A model generated the notes under the pieces. It did not search any database, was not told where the DNA came from, and saw only the letters and a list, made by a program, of their open reading frames with translations. This document shows positions 55,578 to 64,000 of a stretch of DNA of 64,000 nt, piece by piece (position 1 is the stretch's first letter; each line of letters opens with the position of its first letter). Source of the DNA: Antarcticimicrobium sediminis (lineage in GTDB: Bacteria; Pseudomonadota; Alphaproteobacteria; Rhodobacterales; Rhodobacteraceae). The stretch is from assembly GCF_004348975.1 (NCBI RefSeq), contig NZ_SMFP01000010.1, positions 1 through 64,000 on the forward strand, given 5' to 3'. The position numbers and the translations under genes are program-made.

Positions 55578-55587
55578 TGTGATCACA
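55578..55587. promoter_or_regulatory. Palindrome TGTGATCACA before a GntR gene
   Basis: A perfect 10-base palindrome 7 bases before the ATG of the GntR gene, with TTGACC at 55561 upstream. Its position suggests autorepression. Confidence 0.45.
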
Positions 55588-55594
55588 TGAGGGG

Positions 55595-56248
55595 ATGATG
55601 ATCCAGCAACGCCCCCCCGTCGATGCGGCCTCTGCCGCCCATGATCGTGTTTACCGCACCCTGCGCACGCGCATCATGCATGGCGAGATCGGCCCCGGCG
55701 CATCGTTGACCCTGCGGGGTATCGGGCGCGAGTTCGGGGTGTCGATGACCCCCGCTCGCGAGGCGATGCGGCGGCTGGTGGCCGAGGGGGCGCTGCAACT
55801 GTCGAACTCGGGCCGCGCCTCGACCCCCGATCTCAGTCAGGACCGGATCGAGGAACTGGCGGCGTTGCGCGCGCTGCTCGAGGTCGAACTGGCCAGCCGT
55901 GCCTTGCCACGCGCCCATATGGCGCTGATCGAACGGATGCACAGTATCAACATGGTGATCGCCGAGCAGGTGCAGAAACGCGATGCGGTCGGCTATATCC
56001 GCACCAATCTGGAATTTCACCGCGCGCTGTACCTGCGCGCACAGGCCCCTGCGATGCTGGCCATGGCCGAAACCGTCTGGTTGCAGCTTGGGCCGACCAT
56101 GCGCGCGCTCTACGGGCGGCTGCGCCGGACCGAGGCGCCGCAGTATCACCGGCTGATCCTCGCCGCGCTCAAGGCCGGAGACGAGCCGGGGCTGCGTCTG
56201 GCGGTGCGCTCGGACGTGACCCAGGGGCTGAAGCTGCTGACGCGCTAG
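55595..56248 (+). CDS. GntR-family (FCD) transcriptional regulator
   Basis: A 217-residue regulator. The winged helix shows LRTRIMHGEIGPGASLTLRG and FGVSMTPAREAMRRLVAEGAL; the FCD domain follows from about residue 80 (LRALLEVELASRAL, LEFHRALYLRAQAP). It stands alone between the metallopeptidase and transglycosylase genes, so its target is not evident; it may act on distant genes. The palindrome just before its start supports autoregulation. Confidence 0.87.
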   Translation: MMIQQRPPVDAASAAHDRVYRTLRTRIMHGEIGPGASLTLRGIGREFGVSMTPAREAMRRLVAEGALQLSNSGRASTPDLSQDRIEELAALRALLEVELASRALPRAHMALIERMHSINMVIAEQVQKRDAVGYIRTNLEFHRALYLRAQAPAMLAMAETVWLQLGPTMRALYGRLRRTEAPQYHRLILAALKAGDEPGLRLAVRSDVTQGLKLLTR

Positions 56249-56446
56249 CACCGCGTCCTATCGCCTGCGTACCGCGGGTCTTGCCGGGCTTGCGGCAGAG
56301 CTTTCGACAGGGCTGGCGGCGGGGTAGGGGGCATCGGCGAAATTTTGAGTAATTCAACAAAGAAGAACCGCAGGGGCGCGCGCCCGGTTGGGCGGGCCAG
56401 CGTTTTGCGCTAGCTTGCGGCAAAACGAGACGAGGAGGCAGAGCAG

Positions 56447-57679
56447 ATGCATATTTCGCGACGTGTGGCAGGCTTCGGGCTGGCGGCAACGATCTTGACC
56501 GCCTGCACCGGGGGCGGCTCGCAACCGGCGGCCCCGGCGCGGATGCGGGCAGTGCCCAATCCGGGCTTTGACGCCTGGGTCGAAGGCTTTCGCGGTCGGG
56601 CGGCGGCGCAGGGCCTTGATCCGCAGGGGCTGAGCCGGGCGTTTCGCGGCGCGGGCTATCTGCCCGACGTGATCGAGCGCGACCGCAACCAGACCGAATT
56701 TACCCGCAGCCTTGAGGATTACATCGCCATCGCCGCCTCGGACGAGCGGGTCGAGACCGGGCGCGCCATGCTGCGCCGCCACGGCGCGCTGCTGTCCCGG
56801 ATCGAGGCGCAATATGGCGTCGAATCGCGCGTCGTGCTGGCGATCTGGGGGTTGGAAAGCCGCTATGGCGCGCGGCGCGGCGACGTGCCGGTAATTTCGG
56901 CGCTGGCGACGCTGGCCTATGATGGCCGCCGGGGCGCGTTCTTTGAAAAGCAGCTGATCGCCGCCCTGCGCATCCTTCAACGGGGCGATATCACCCCGGA
57001 CCGCATGACCGGCAGCTGGGCCGGTGCCATGGGCCATACCCAGTTCATCCCGACCTCATATCAAGCCTATGCGGTGGATTTCACCGGCGACGGGCGGCGC
57101 GACATCTGGTCCGACGATCCCGCCGACGCGCTGGCCTCGGCGGCGGCTTACCTGTCGCGCTCAGGCTGGCGCAAGGGGCAGCCCTGGGGGCTGGAGGTGG
57201 CGCTGCCTGCGGGCTTTGATATTGGCCAGACCGGGCGCGGCACCAGTCGCAGCGCCGGGCAGTGGGCGGCGCTGGGCGTGCGGTCGGCATCGGGCGGCGC
57301 GCTGCCCGATCACGGGCCCGCCTCGGTGCTGGCCCCGGCCGGGGTGGGGGCACCGGCGTTTCTGGTGTTCCGCAACTTTTCGGTGATCCTGCGCTATAAC
57401 AACTCCGAGAAATACGGCATCGGCATCGGCCATCTTTCTGACCGGATCGCTGGCGGGGCGCCGCTGCGCGGCAGCTTCCCGCCCGATGCGCAGGGGATGA
57501 CGCTGGCCGACCGCAAGGCGTTGCAGGCGCGGCTGACCCGCGCGGGCTATGATACCAAGGGGGCGGACGGGGTGATCGGCGACAATACCACTAGCGCGAT
57601 CACCGTCTATCAGCGCGCCAAGGGGCTGGCGGTCACCGGACAGCCATCAAAGGCGCTGCTGCGCCATCTTGGGGGGTAA
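56447..57679 (+). CDS. Lytic murein transglycosylase, MltB-type lipoprotein
   Basis: A 410-residue cell-wall enzyme. The lipobox ILTAC places the lipidated Cys20 after a short signal sequence, so the protein is anchored to a membrane facing the periplasm. The SLT_2 domain (about 40-330) has the catalytic Glu137 in WGLESRYG and the GAMGHTQFIPTSY block. The C-terminal peptidoglycan-binding domain (about 350-405) reads YDTKGADGVIGDNTTSAI. It cleaves glycan strands to anhydro-muropeptides. Confidence 0.93.
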   Translation: MHISRRVAGFGLAATILTACTGGGSQPAAPARMRAVPNPGFDAWVEGFRGRAAAQGLDPQGLSRAFRGAGYLPDVIERDRNQTEFTRSLEDYIAIAASDERVETGRAMLRRHGALLSRIEAQYGVESRVVLAIWGLESRYGARRGDVPVISALATLAYDGRRGAFFEKQLIAALRILQRGDITPDRMTGSWAGAMGHTQFIPTSYQAYAVDFTGDGRRDIWSDDPADALASAAAYLSRSGWRKGQPWGLEVALPAGFDIGQTGRGTSRSAGQWAALGVRSASGGALPDHGPASVLAPAGVGAPAFLVFRNFSVILRYNNSEKYGIGIGHLSDRIAGGAPLRGSFPPDAQGMTLADRKALQARLTRAGYDTKGADGVIGDNTTSAITVYQRAKGLAVTGQPSKALLRHLGG

Positions 57680-57698
57680 AAAGGCAAGGACAGGCGGC

Positions 57699-57719
57699 GG
57701 CCCCTTCAAAGAGGGGGCC
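57699..57719. terminator. Hairpin between convergent mltB-type and accA genes
   Basis: GGCCCC (57699-57704) pairs with GGGGCC (57714-57719) in the short space between convergent genes. A weak T-rich stretch follows on the minus strand. Possible bidirectional terminator. Confidence 0.35.
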
Positions 57720-57733
57720 GGGAGGGGCGGGGC

Positions 57734-58696
57734 TTACGCCGCCAGCCCCTTGGAGCCCATGGCGAGGAATTTTTCGCGCCGGGCCTTGATCAGCGCGGCG
57801 GGAGTCTTGCCGTCCATCTCGCCCAGCATCGCCTTGAGCGCGCTGCCCACGGCGGCAATGCTGCCCGCGCGGTCGCGATGTGCGCCGCCCAGCGGTTCGT
57901 CGATCACCCGGTCGGCCACGCCCAGCTTTTTCAGCTCCTGCGCGGTCAGGCGCATTGCCGCGGCGGCTTCGCGCATCTTTTCGGCATCCTTCCACAGGAT
58001 CGAGGCACAGCCCTCGGGCGTGATCACCGAATAGACCGAATGTTCCAGCATTGCCACGCGATCCGCCGTGGCCAGCGCCACCGCTCCGCCAGAGCCGCCC
58101 TCGCCGATGATCACCGACACCAGCGGCACACCGATCTGCAGGCATTTCTCGGTCGAGCGCGCGATCGCCTCGGATTGGCCGCGCTCCTCGGCACCCTTGC
58201 CGGGATAGGCGCCGGGCGTATCCACCAGCGTGACCACCGGCAGCCCGAACTTGTTGGCCAGCTCCATCAGGCGCACCGCCTTGCGATAGCCTTCGGGGCG
58301 CGCCATGCCGAAATTGCGCCGGATCCGCGATTTGGTGTCGCTGCCCTTTTCCTGCCCGATCACCATGACCGGCCGATCGTCCAGCCGCGCCAGACCGCCC
58401 ATGATGGCATGGTCGTCGGCGAAATTGCGGTCCCCGGCCAGCGGCGTGAACTCGGTGAACAACGCGTCGATATAGTCGCGGCAATGCGGCCGATCCGGGT
58501 GCCGTGCGACCTGACATTTCCGCCAGGCGGTCAGATCCTTGTAAAGGTCGCGCAACAGCGCCTCGGCCTTGGCGTCAAGCGCGGCCGCCTCGTCCGCCAT
58601 GTCCATTTCGGCGTTGGCACGGGCCAGCGCTCGCAGCTCTTCTGCCTTGCCTTCGATTTCGGCCAGGGGTTTCTCGAATTCCAGATATTGGGTCAT
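57734..58696 (-). CDS. accA: Acetyl-CoA carboxylase carboxyltransferase alpha subunit
   Basis: A 320-residue AccA, which with AccD transfers carboxyl from biotin to acetyl-CoA in fatty acid synthesis. The [19 protein letters not shown] start, [16 protein letters not shown], and [28 protein letters not shown] are the family hallmarks. Length is as in E. coli. Convergent with the transglycosylase gene. Confidence 0.97.
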   Translation of the reverse strand: MTQYLEFEKPLAEIEGKAEELRALARANAEMDMADEAAALDAKAEALLRDLYKDLTAWRKCQVARHPDRPHCRDYIDALFTEFTPLAGDRNFADDHAIMGGLARLDDRPVMVIGQEKGSDTKSRIRRNFGMARPEGYRKAVRLMELANKFGLPVVTLVDTPGAYPGKGAEERGQSEAIARSTEKCLQIGVPLVSVIIGEGGSGGAVALATADRVAMLEHSVYSVITPEGCASILWKDAEKMREAAAAMRLTAQELKKLGVADRVIDEPLGGAHRDRAGSIAAVGSALKAMLGEMDGKTPAALIKARREKFLAMGSKGLAA

Positions 58697-58958
58697 CGGG
58701 CCTCTCGCTGTGGGACCATGGGGCTGTCTTCAGGGCTATATGGCGCTCTGCGCAGGCGGATGCAACTCGCCGGGTTGGTGGGCAGGCCCCGAATCGCGTT
58801 AAACTGCCCATAGAGGAGACCGCGATGACCCAGCCCAATCATCCCCGCGCCGCGCAATCAAGGGCCCAACCCGGCCTTGCGCCGTGCGCCTGTGCGCCGA
58901 AGTGGCCCCAGATGCCCCCTGCGCCAGCCGCCGCCGCTGCCGCAGGGAGGGGCCCCGC

Positions 58959-59375
58959 ATGGAGATGAGCGCCCCGGTCGCCGCCGCCTTCGCGGGGTTC
59001 CCGCCAGAGACGCAAACCGGTCTGCGCGCCCTGCGTGCGTTGATCCTGTCGGTGGCCGCGGACACGCCCGAGGCCGGGCGCCTTTCCGAGGAATTGCGCT
59101 GGGGTCAACCGGCCTATCTCACGCCTGAAACCGGCGCGGGCACCACCCTGCGGCTGGGGGTGGCGAAATCCGGCGGCTTCGCCCTGTTCGTGCATTGCCA
59201 GACCTCGCTGATCGATGAGTTTCGCGAGCTTGCCGGCTCCGATTGGCCGGTCGAGGGCCGCCGCGCCATCCTGTTCGATGAGACCGGAGTGACCGACGCG
59301 ATCATGGACCCAGCCCTGCGCCTGTTGATCCGCCGGGCGCTGACCTATCATCTCAAGCGCCGCGCGGCGGGCTGA
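58959..59375 (+). CDS. DUF1801 domain-containing protein
   Basis: A 138-residue small cytoplasmic protein of the DUF1801/YdhG-like family (LRALRALILSVAADTPEAG, then LSEELRWGQPAYL and GGFALFVHCQTSL). Function unknown; the fold is a small alpha-beta domain. GGGAGGGG precedes the ATG at 58959; an ATG two codons later is possible. Confidence 0.83.
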   Translation: MEMSAPVAAAFAGFPPETQTGLRALRALILSVAADTPEAGRLSEELRWGQPAYLTPETGAGTTLRLGVAKSGGFALFVHCQTSLIDEFRELAGSDWPVEGRRAILFDETGVTDAIMDPALRLLIRRALTYHLKRRAAG

Positions 59376-59488
59376 GGGTTACCCCGCAATCGCTTCGCCA
59401 CGGCGCAAGCCCCTTGCCCGGCGCGCCCCCGCCGCCTAACCTTTCCCCGGCCCGTGTTGTCGCGGCGCAGAGTCGAAGGGAACCGATC

Positions 59489-60085
59489 ATGAAGACCGCA
59501 ATTCGCGCAGCCTTGGCTGCCCTCGTTCTTGCTACCGGCACCGTATCGGCCACGCTGCTCGGGGCTGCGCCGCTGCAACTGACCCCGGCCAACCCACAAC
59601 CCGGTGGGGTCAAGCCGGGGCTGAAGGTGGCCTATGGATATGCCCCCAACGGGCAGGACATTCGCACCCTTGCCGATGCTGGTGCGGTGCTGCGCAAGGG
59701 CGCCCAACGGGGTCCGGCCCTGCGCGGGCTGGATTATCGCGACAGCGCTGCCGGGGCCCCGACCCTGACATCAAAGCGCGACGAGAATGTCGCCGCCTCG
59801 ATCACCGGCTATATCCGGTTCGATGCGCCCGGGGTCTATGAGGTGGATTTCTACACCAATGACGGGCTTGATGCCCGCATCGGCGGCCAGCGCGTCGGCT
59901 TTTTCGATGGGCGCCAGGCCTGCGACAGCACCTATGTGACCGAGGTCGAGGTGCCGCAAGCGGGCTGGTACGACTTTCAGGCGACCTATTTCAACCGGCT
60001 CAATACCTCGTGCCTGATGATGCGCCGGGCCAAGAAAGGCAAATCTCTGAAATGGGTGCCCAACGGGATCTTTGGCTATAAATAG
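59489..60085 (+). CDS. Secreted PA14-like domain protein
   Basis: A 198-residue exported protein. The signal peptide covers about residues 1-21 (basic start, hydrophobic AALAALVLATGTVSA). The rest resembles a PA14 carbohydrate-binding beta-barrel: GYIRFDAPGVYEVDFYTNDG then LDARIGGQRVGFFDG, and a C-terminal AGWYDFQATYFNRLNTSCLMM. It likely binds a glycan or peptidoglycan outside the cytoplasm. No operon partners are obvious. Confidence 0.8.
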   Translation: MKTAIRAALAALVLATGTVSATLLGAAPLQLTPANPQPGGVKPGLKVAYGYAPNGQDIRTLADAGAVLRKGAQRGPALRGLDYRDSAAGAPTLTSKRDENVAASITGYIRFDAPGVYEVDFYTNDGLDARIGGQRVGFFDGRQACDSTYVTEVEVPQAGWYDFQATYFNRLNTSCLMMRRAKKGKSLKWVPNGIFGYK

Positions 60086-60200
60086 CGGCTCAAACGGCAT
60101 TGGTTGCGACCTGCTGCGTGGTGCGCGGGGCGGTATGGATCAGCCTCGGTTCGGATTGGCCCCCTCGACGAAGCCGGGGGCTCTATGAAGGGGCTCTATG

Positions 60201-60225
60201 AAAAAGGGGCACCCAAAGGCGCCCC
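60201..60225 (-). terminator. Intrinsic terminator of malyl-CoA lyase gene
   Basis: On the minus strand GGGGCGCC and GGTGCCCC pair (one wobble) around TTTG, followed by five Ts (plus-strand A run 60201-60205). It ends the leftward gene at 60253. Confidence 0.85.
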
Positions 60226-60252
60226 TGAGAATGTCTGTCGATCGCGTCGAGG

Positions 60253-61212
60253 TCAGATACCTGCGATCATCTCGGACTGGCGCACGATCACCTCGGCCTG
60301 CTTGATGCTGGCGATATCCACCAACCGGCCTTTGTAGACGGTCGCGCCCTCGCCATTGGCCTTGGCGGTTTCCATGGCCGCAAGAATCTCGCGCGCCTCG
60401 GCGACTGCGGCCTCCGAAGGGGTGAACACCTCGTTGGCCAGCGCCACCTGCTTGGGGTGGATCGCCCATTTCCCGACCATGCCCAGCGTGGCCGAGCGCA
60501 GCGCCTGCGCGCGGAAGCCGTCGGCGTCGCTGAAATCGCCATAGGGGCCGTCCACCGGCAGCACCCCGTGGGTGCGGCAGGCGGCGACGATGGCGGTCTG
60601 CGCCCAGTGCCACGGATCCGACCAGTGTTTCTGGCCTTCGTGCAGCATGTAATAGTTTTCCTGTGTGCCGCCGATGCCGGTGGTCTGCATCCCCATCGAG
60701 GCGGCGAAATCCGCCGCGCCAAGGCTCATCGCGACCATGCGGGGCGAGGCGGCGGCGATCTCTTCCACATGGGAGATACCCGCCGCGCTTTCGATGATCA
60801 CTTCAAAGCCGAGCTTTTTGCTCCGGCCCTTGGCGGTCTCGACCGCCGTCACCAGCGCATCGACCGCATAGATATCGGCGGCGCAGCCGACCTTGGGAAT
60901 CATGATCTGGTCCAGACGCTCGCCGCCCTGTTCCAGCAGGTCGATCACGTCGCGGTACCAATAGGGGGTGTCGAGCCCGTTGATGCGCACCGACAGGGTC
61001 TTTTTGCCCCAATCGATGCTTGAGATGGCCTCGATGATATTGGCGCGGGCGCTGTCCTTGTCGCTGGGGGCGACCGAATCTTCCAGATCCAGGTTGATCA
61101 CGTCGGCGGCGCTGGCGGCCATCTTTTCAAAGATCGCCGGGCGCGAGCCTGGGCCGAACAATTGGCAGCGGTTGGGCCGTGCCGGTGCGGCGGGCTGGAT
61201 GCGGAAGCTCAT
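60253..61212 (-). CDS. mcl1: L-malyl-CoA / beta-methylmalyl-CoA lyase
   Basis: A 319-residue HpcH/HpaI-family enzyme very like Rhodobacter Mcl1, with the stretches RPNRCQLFGPGSRPAIFEKM, SAADVINLDLEDSVAP (metal ligand Glu/Asp), GFEVIIESAAGI, MQTTGIGGTQENYYM and KWAIHPKQVALANE. It reversibly cleaves malyl-CoA to acetyl-CoA and glyoxylate and beta-methylmalyl-CoA to propionyl-CoA and glyoxylate, steps of the ethylmalonyl-CoA pathway for C2 assimilation. Divergent from the dgcN gene, with a 268-base spacer. Confidence 0.95.
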   Translation of the reverse strand: MSFRIQPAAPARPNRCQLFGPGSRPAIFEKMAASAADVINLDLEDSVAPSDKDSARANIIEAISSIDWGKKTLSVRINGLDTPYWYRDVIDLLEQGGERLDQIMIPKVGCAADIYAVDALVTAVETAKGRSKKLGFEVIIESAAGISHVEEIAAASPRMVAMSLGAADFAASMGMQTTGIGGTQENYYMLHEGQKHWSDPWHWAQTAIVAACRTHGVLPVDGPYGDFSDADGFRAQALRSATLGMVGKWAIHPKQVALANEVFTPSEAAVAEAREILAAMETAKANGEGATVYKGRLVDIASIKQAEVIVRQSEMIAGI

Positions 61213-61480
61213 GTCACTCTCTCCAGATAGGGTCAGGTAAGGGTAGGTAAGGATATTGCGAATTTTCAGTCTTGGGACGTATTAAATTGCGCGGCGGGCC
61301 GCAAGGGAATTGTGCAGGCGCAGCATTGGGCGTGCGTGGCGCGAGTAATGCGCAATTCTTCGGCGTTCTCTTTGTTCTGGTGAAGGATATTGTGTGTTTT
61401 TCGGAAGCTGCGGTGGAAAACGCGATACATTACGTTTTGACTTCCTATAGCGTGCGCACGAATCAAAGGAGACACGCGCG

Positions 61481-62482
61481 ATGATCGAGACCCCGTATCT
61501 GCTGTTCCTGGGCGATGCGCCCGACCAACTGGCCGCCAAGGTGGCACAGGGTATCAAGGACTGGCGCCCCGAGAATGCCGTTGGCCAATACCGGATGGAG
61601 GGCTGCAAGGCCGATCTGGGCCTGGCCGACATGGATCTGGCCGAAGCCAAGGCGGCCGGTGCCAAGACGCTGGTGATCGGCGTTGCCAACCGCGGCGGGC
61701 TGATCAGCCCGGCGTGGAAAAAGGTGCTGGTCGCGGCGCTGGAAGAGGGCTTTGACCTTGCCTCCGGCCTGCACAACCTGCTGCGCGACGAGCCCGATCT
61801 GGTCGCCGTCGCCGAGGCCACCGGCCGCAGCCTGCACGACGTGCGGGTGCCCGAGGTGAAATACCCCATCGCCAGCGGCATCAAGCGCAGCGGCAAACGG
61901 GTGCTGGCGGTCGGCACCGACTGTTCGGTCGGCAAGATGTATACCGCGCTGGCGCTGGACGCCGCGCTGCGTGAGCAGGGCATCAAATCGACCTTCCGCG
62001 CCACCGGCCAGACCGGGATCCTGATCACCGGCGCCGGTGTGCCGCTCGACGCAGTGATCGCCGACTTCATGGCCGGCTCGATCGAATGGCTGACGCCTGA
62101 CAATGACGACGATCACTGGGATATCATCGAAGGCCAGGGCAGCCTGTTCCACGTCTCCTATTCCGGTGTCACCATGGCTCTGATCCACGGCGGCCAACCC
62201 GACGCGCTGATCCTGTGCCACGAGCCGACCCGCACCCATATGCGCGGGCTGCCCGGCTATACCCCGCCGACGCTCGAGGCGCTGCGCGACATCGCGCTGC
62301 CGCTGGCGCAGGTTGCCAACCCGGCCTGCAAGGTGGTGGGGATCTCGGTGAACACGCAGCATATGTCCGAGGATGAGGCCACGGCCTATCTGGCCGATCT
62401 CGAAGCAAGCATGGGCCTGCCCGCCACCGATCCCTATCGGTTCGGCGCGGCTAAACTGGCCGCCGCGTTGGCGGCGCTGTAG
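61481..62482 (+). CDS. dgcN: DUF1611 protein, probable D-glutamate N-acetyltransferase DgcN
   Basis: A 333-residue DUF1611 protein with a P-loop-like GTDCSVGKMYTALAL (about residues 146-160) and an internal FLGDAPDQLAAKVAQG start. Family members called DgcN acetylate D-glutamate in a marine-bacterial D-glutamate catabolic route. The gene next to it encodes an enolase-superfamily DgcA-like protein, and a D-amino acid transaminase follows, which supports this role here. AAAGGAGA precedes the ATG. Confidence 0.85.
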   Translation: MIETPYLLFLGDAPDQLAAKVAQGIKDWRPENAVGQYRMEGCKADLGLADMDLAEAKAAGAKTLVIGVANRGGLISPAWKKVLVAALEEGFDLASGLHNLLRDEPDLVAVAEATGRSLHDVRVPEVKYPIASGIKRSGKRVLAVGTDCSVGKMYTALALDAALREQGIKSTFRATGQTGILITGAGVPLDAVIADFMAGSIEWLTPDNDDDHWDIIEGQGSLFHVSYSGVTMALIHGGQPDALILCHEPTRTHMRGLPGYTPPTLEALRDIALPLAQVANPACKVVGISVNTQHMSEDEATAYLADLEASMGLPATDPYRFGAAKLAAALAAL

Positions 62483-62514
62483 GCTTCGCCACAAAGCTGG
62501 CGCCCCGCCAGCGA

Positions 62515-62545
62515 CTCCTGCCGGATGCCTCCGGCGGGAGTATTT
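62515..62545 (+). other. Hairpin CTCCTGCCGG/CCGGCGGGAG with TATTT
   Basis: Arms at 62515-62524 and 62531-62540 pair with one wobble around ATGCCT, followed by TATTT. Hairpins of this form, with CCTCCGGCGGGAGTATTT, recur between genes in Rhodobacterales. It may reduce downstream read-through between dgcN and dgcA. Confidence 0.65.
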
Positions 62546-62596
62546 GAAACAAGAAGAAGATATGGGCGTCGGCGCGCGCCCCGAAGGGAGACAGAA

Positions 62597-63562
62597 ATGT
62601 CGATCGAGGTCACCCGCGACGTATTCAAACTGGCGCAGGTCTTTACCATCAGCCGCGGTTCGCGCACCGAGACCAAGGTGCTGACTGTGCGCATCACCCG
62701 CGACGGCGTGAGCGGCTGGGGCGAATGCGTACCCTATGCCCGCTATGACGAAACGCTCGACAGTGTCGAAGCGGAAATCCGCAGCCTCCCCGGTGATGTG
62801 ACCCGCGCCGCGCTGCAGGGTCTGCTGCCCGCCGGGGCGGCGCGCAACGCGGTCGATTGCGCGCTGTGGGATCTGGAAGCCAAATCCGCCGGCAAGCGGG
62901 TCTGGGAACTGGCCGGTCTGCCTGCGCCGGGCCCGGAGATCACCGCCTATACCCTGTCGCTGGACACCCCAGAGGCGATGCGCGAACAGGCGGCCAAGAA
63001 CGCCCATCGCCCGCTGTTGAAAATCAAGCTCGGCACGCCCGACGACATGCCCCGGCTTGAGGCGGTGCGCAAAGGCGCCCCTGAGTCCCGCATCATCATT
63101 GATGCCAACGAGGGCTGGTCCCCCGCCGTTTATGCCGATCTGGCGCCGCATCTGATCCGTCTTGGCGTGGGGCTGGTGGAACAGCCGCTGCCGGCGGGGG
63201 AAGATGACGCGCTGATCGGGATGGAGCGCCCGGTGCCGGTCTGCGCTGATGAATCCTGCCATGATCGCGCCTCGCTGCCCGCGCTCAAGGGCAAATACGA
63301 TGTCATCAACATCAAGCTCGACAAGACCGGTGGCCTGACCGAGGCGCTGGCCCTGCGCGATGCGGCGCTGGCCGAGGGCTATGGTGTCATGGTCGGCTGC
63401 ATGGTTGGCAGTTCGCTGGCGATGGCGCCCGCCACGCTGGTGGCGCAAGGCGCGCGTGTTGTGGATCTTGACGGCCCGCTGCTTCTGGCCGAAGACCGCG
63501 ATCAGCCGCTGATGTTTGACGACAAGGGCGTGCACCCCCCGGTTGCCGCGCTCTGGGGGTAA
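62597..63562 (+). CDS. dgcA: Enolase-superfamily epimerase, probable N-acetyl-D-glutamate racemase DgcA
   Basis: A 321-residue protein of the muconate-lactonising/dipeptide-epimerase group. The second-base region HRPLLKIKLG, metal ligands in IIIDANEGW, LVEQPLP and CADESC, and the IKLDKTGG lysine are intact, so it is a plausible epimerase/racemase. Neighbouring dgcN makes N-acetyl-D-glutamate a good substrate candidate (L-product then deacetylated). An Ala-Glu dipeptide epimerase remains possible. AGGGAGACAG precedes the ATG. Confidence 0.85.
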   Translation: MSIEVTRDVFKLAQVFTISRGSRTETKVLTVRITRDGVSGWGECVPYARYDETLDSVEAEIRSLPGDVTRAALQGLLPAGAARNAVDCALWDLEAKSAGKRVWELAGLPAPGPEITAYTLSLDTPEAMREQAAKNAHRPLLKIKLGTPDDMPRLEAVRKGAPESRIIIDANEGWSPAVYADLAPHLIRLGVGLVEQPLPAGEDDALIGMERPVPVCADESCHDRASLPALKGKYDVINIKLDKTGGLTEALALRDAALAEGYGVMVGCMVGSSLAMAPATLVAQGARVVDLDGPLLLAEDRDQPLMFDDKGVHPPVAALWG

Positions 63563-63642
63563 GCCCCCTGCCCGGATGTGATCCGGGAAATCGGTTTCAG
63601 TACAGAGCGGGCGGAGCCCGCAGACAAGAAAAGGAAGACCCC

Positions 63643-64000
63643 ATGACCCGCACCGTTTACCTGAACGGCGACTACATGCCGGAAACCGAAGCCACGGTGT
63701 CGATCTTCGATCGGGGCTTTGTCATGGGCGATGCCGTCTATGAGGTGACCTGCGTACTCGACGGCAGGCTGACCGAATTCGACGGCCATATGGCGCGCCT
63801 TGCCCGGTCGCTGAAAGAACTCGAGATCCCTTGCGACATCAGCCGCGACGAATGGCTGGAGATTCACCGCAAGCTGATCGAGTTGAACGGGCTGCAAGAG
63901 GGCGGCATCTATCTTCAGATCTCGCGCGGCGACGTCGGCGACCGCGATTTCCACTATCCGCCCGCAGGCACCCCGCCGACCGTGGTGCTCTACACCCAGT
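63643..64000 (+). CDS. dat: D-amino acid transaminase, cut by window end
   Basis: The first 119 residues of a fold-type IV PLP transaminase (MTRTVYLNGDYMPETEATVS, IFDRGFVMGDAVYEVTCVLDG) of the D-alanine transaminase type, which interconverts D-amino acids and 2-keto acids. The catalytic lysine should lie beyond the window. AAGGAAG precedes the ATG. It completes the D-glutamate-related operon with dgcN and dgcA. Confidence 0.87.
   Translation, partial: MTRTVYLNGDYMPETEATVSIFDRGFVMGDAVYEVTCVLDGRLTEFDGHMARLARSLKELEIPCDISRDEWLEIHRKLIELNGLQEGGIYLQISRGDVGDRDFHYPPAGTPPTVVLYTQ

Noticed and set aside
61285-61357. Inverted words AATTGCGC and GCGCAATT between mcl1 and dgcN
   Set aside because: The arms are 57 bases apart with no further symmetry, so I could not separate it from chance.
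61463-63535. Long minus-strand frame over dgcN and dgcA
   Set aside because: Antisense composition with no domain; the plus-strand proteins are recognisable.
63571-63587. CCCGGAT/ATCCGGG hairpin after dgcA as a terminator
   Set aside because: No T-run follows and the transaminase gene starts just downstream with the same direction, so termination is not supported.

Overview
The window looks like a chromosomal segment of a marine-type alphaproteobacterium of the order Rhodobacterales (Roseobacter group). The signs are high GC, a malyl-CoA lyase of the Rhodobacter Mcl1 type, a monomeric NADP isocitrate dehydrogenase, a FYDLN-acid (TIGR02300) protein, five high-affinity importers (two TRAP, two peptide-type ABC, one spermidine-type ABC) and many small GntR-FCD regulators. 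No genus is claimed. No rRNA, CRISPR array or prophage was seen; there is one tRNA (Ala, GGC).

Layout. 0.5-1 kb: a lone MOSC-domain gene. 1.4-8.8 kb (minus): an eight-gene operon with a gentisate-dioxygenase-like double cupin, a FAH hydrolase, a kynurenine-formamidase-like hydrolase, a nitrilase, a flavin reductase and a complete TRAP importer. A divergent GntR regulator faces it across a short region with nested palindromes. 9.7-11.6 kb: a decayed stretch with an IS6-type transposase remnant and a GMC oxidoreductase pseudogene. 11.65-28.2 kb (plus): a TTC38-like TPR protein, a sugar/amine-kinase-like phosphotransferase, a class III PLP enzyme of the phospho-lyase (ETNPPL/PHYKPL) type, a peptide-type ABC importer, an M81/MlrC metallopeptidase, two tandem paralogous amidases around a gamma-glutamyltransferase, and a GntR regulator. 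Two promoters there share the dyad ATTGTTGACAAT. 28.6-36 kb (plus): a hydratase/FAH-fold enzyme, an Asp/Glu-racemase-like protein without the usual cysteines, and a second peptide-type ABC importer. 36.4-39.3 kb (plus): a second TRAP importer. 39.4-45.1 kb (minus): a spermidine-type ABC importer followed by second copies of the FAH hydrolase and flavin reductase; a deletion has fused the truncated FAH gene to the tail of a lost GntR gene.

From 45.5 kb the content becomes housekeeping: copper homeostasis (CopZ-like chaperone, CopA ATPase, CueR), Tex, isocitrate dehydrogenase, tRNA-Ala, a FYDLN-acid protein, a YgjP-type metallopeptidase, a GntR regulator, an MltB-type transglycosylase, AccA, a DUF1801 protein, a PA14-like secreted protein, malyl-CoA lyase, and at the right edge a probable D-glutamate catabolism operon (DgcN, DgcA, D-amino acid transaminase, the last cut by the window end).

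How the genes fit together. The first 45 kb is a catabolic accessory region built from repeated modules of GntR regulator, importer and hydrolases. The best candidate for an undescribed pathway is the 11.65-28.2 kb cluster. My inference is that a peptide- or gamma-glutamyl-conjugated amino alcohol is imported, released by amidases/GGT, phosphorylated by the kinase and opened by the PLP phospho-lyase to an aldehyde, ammonia and phosphate. The substrate is unknown, and no aldehyde dehydrogenase lies in the window.
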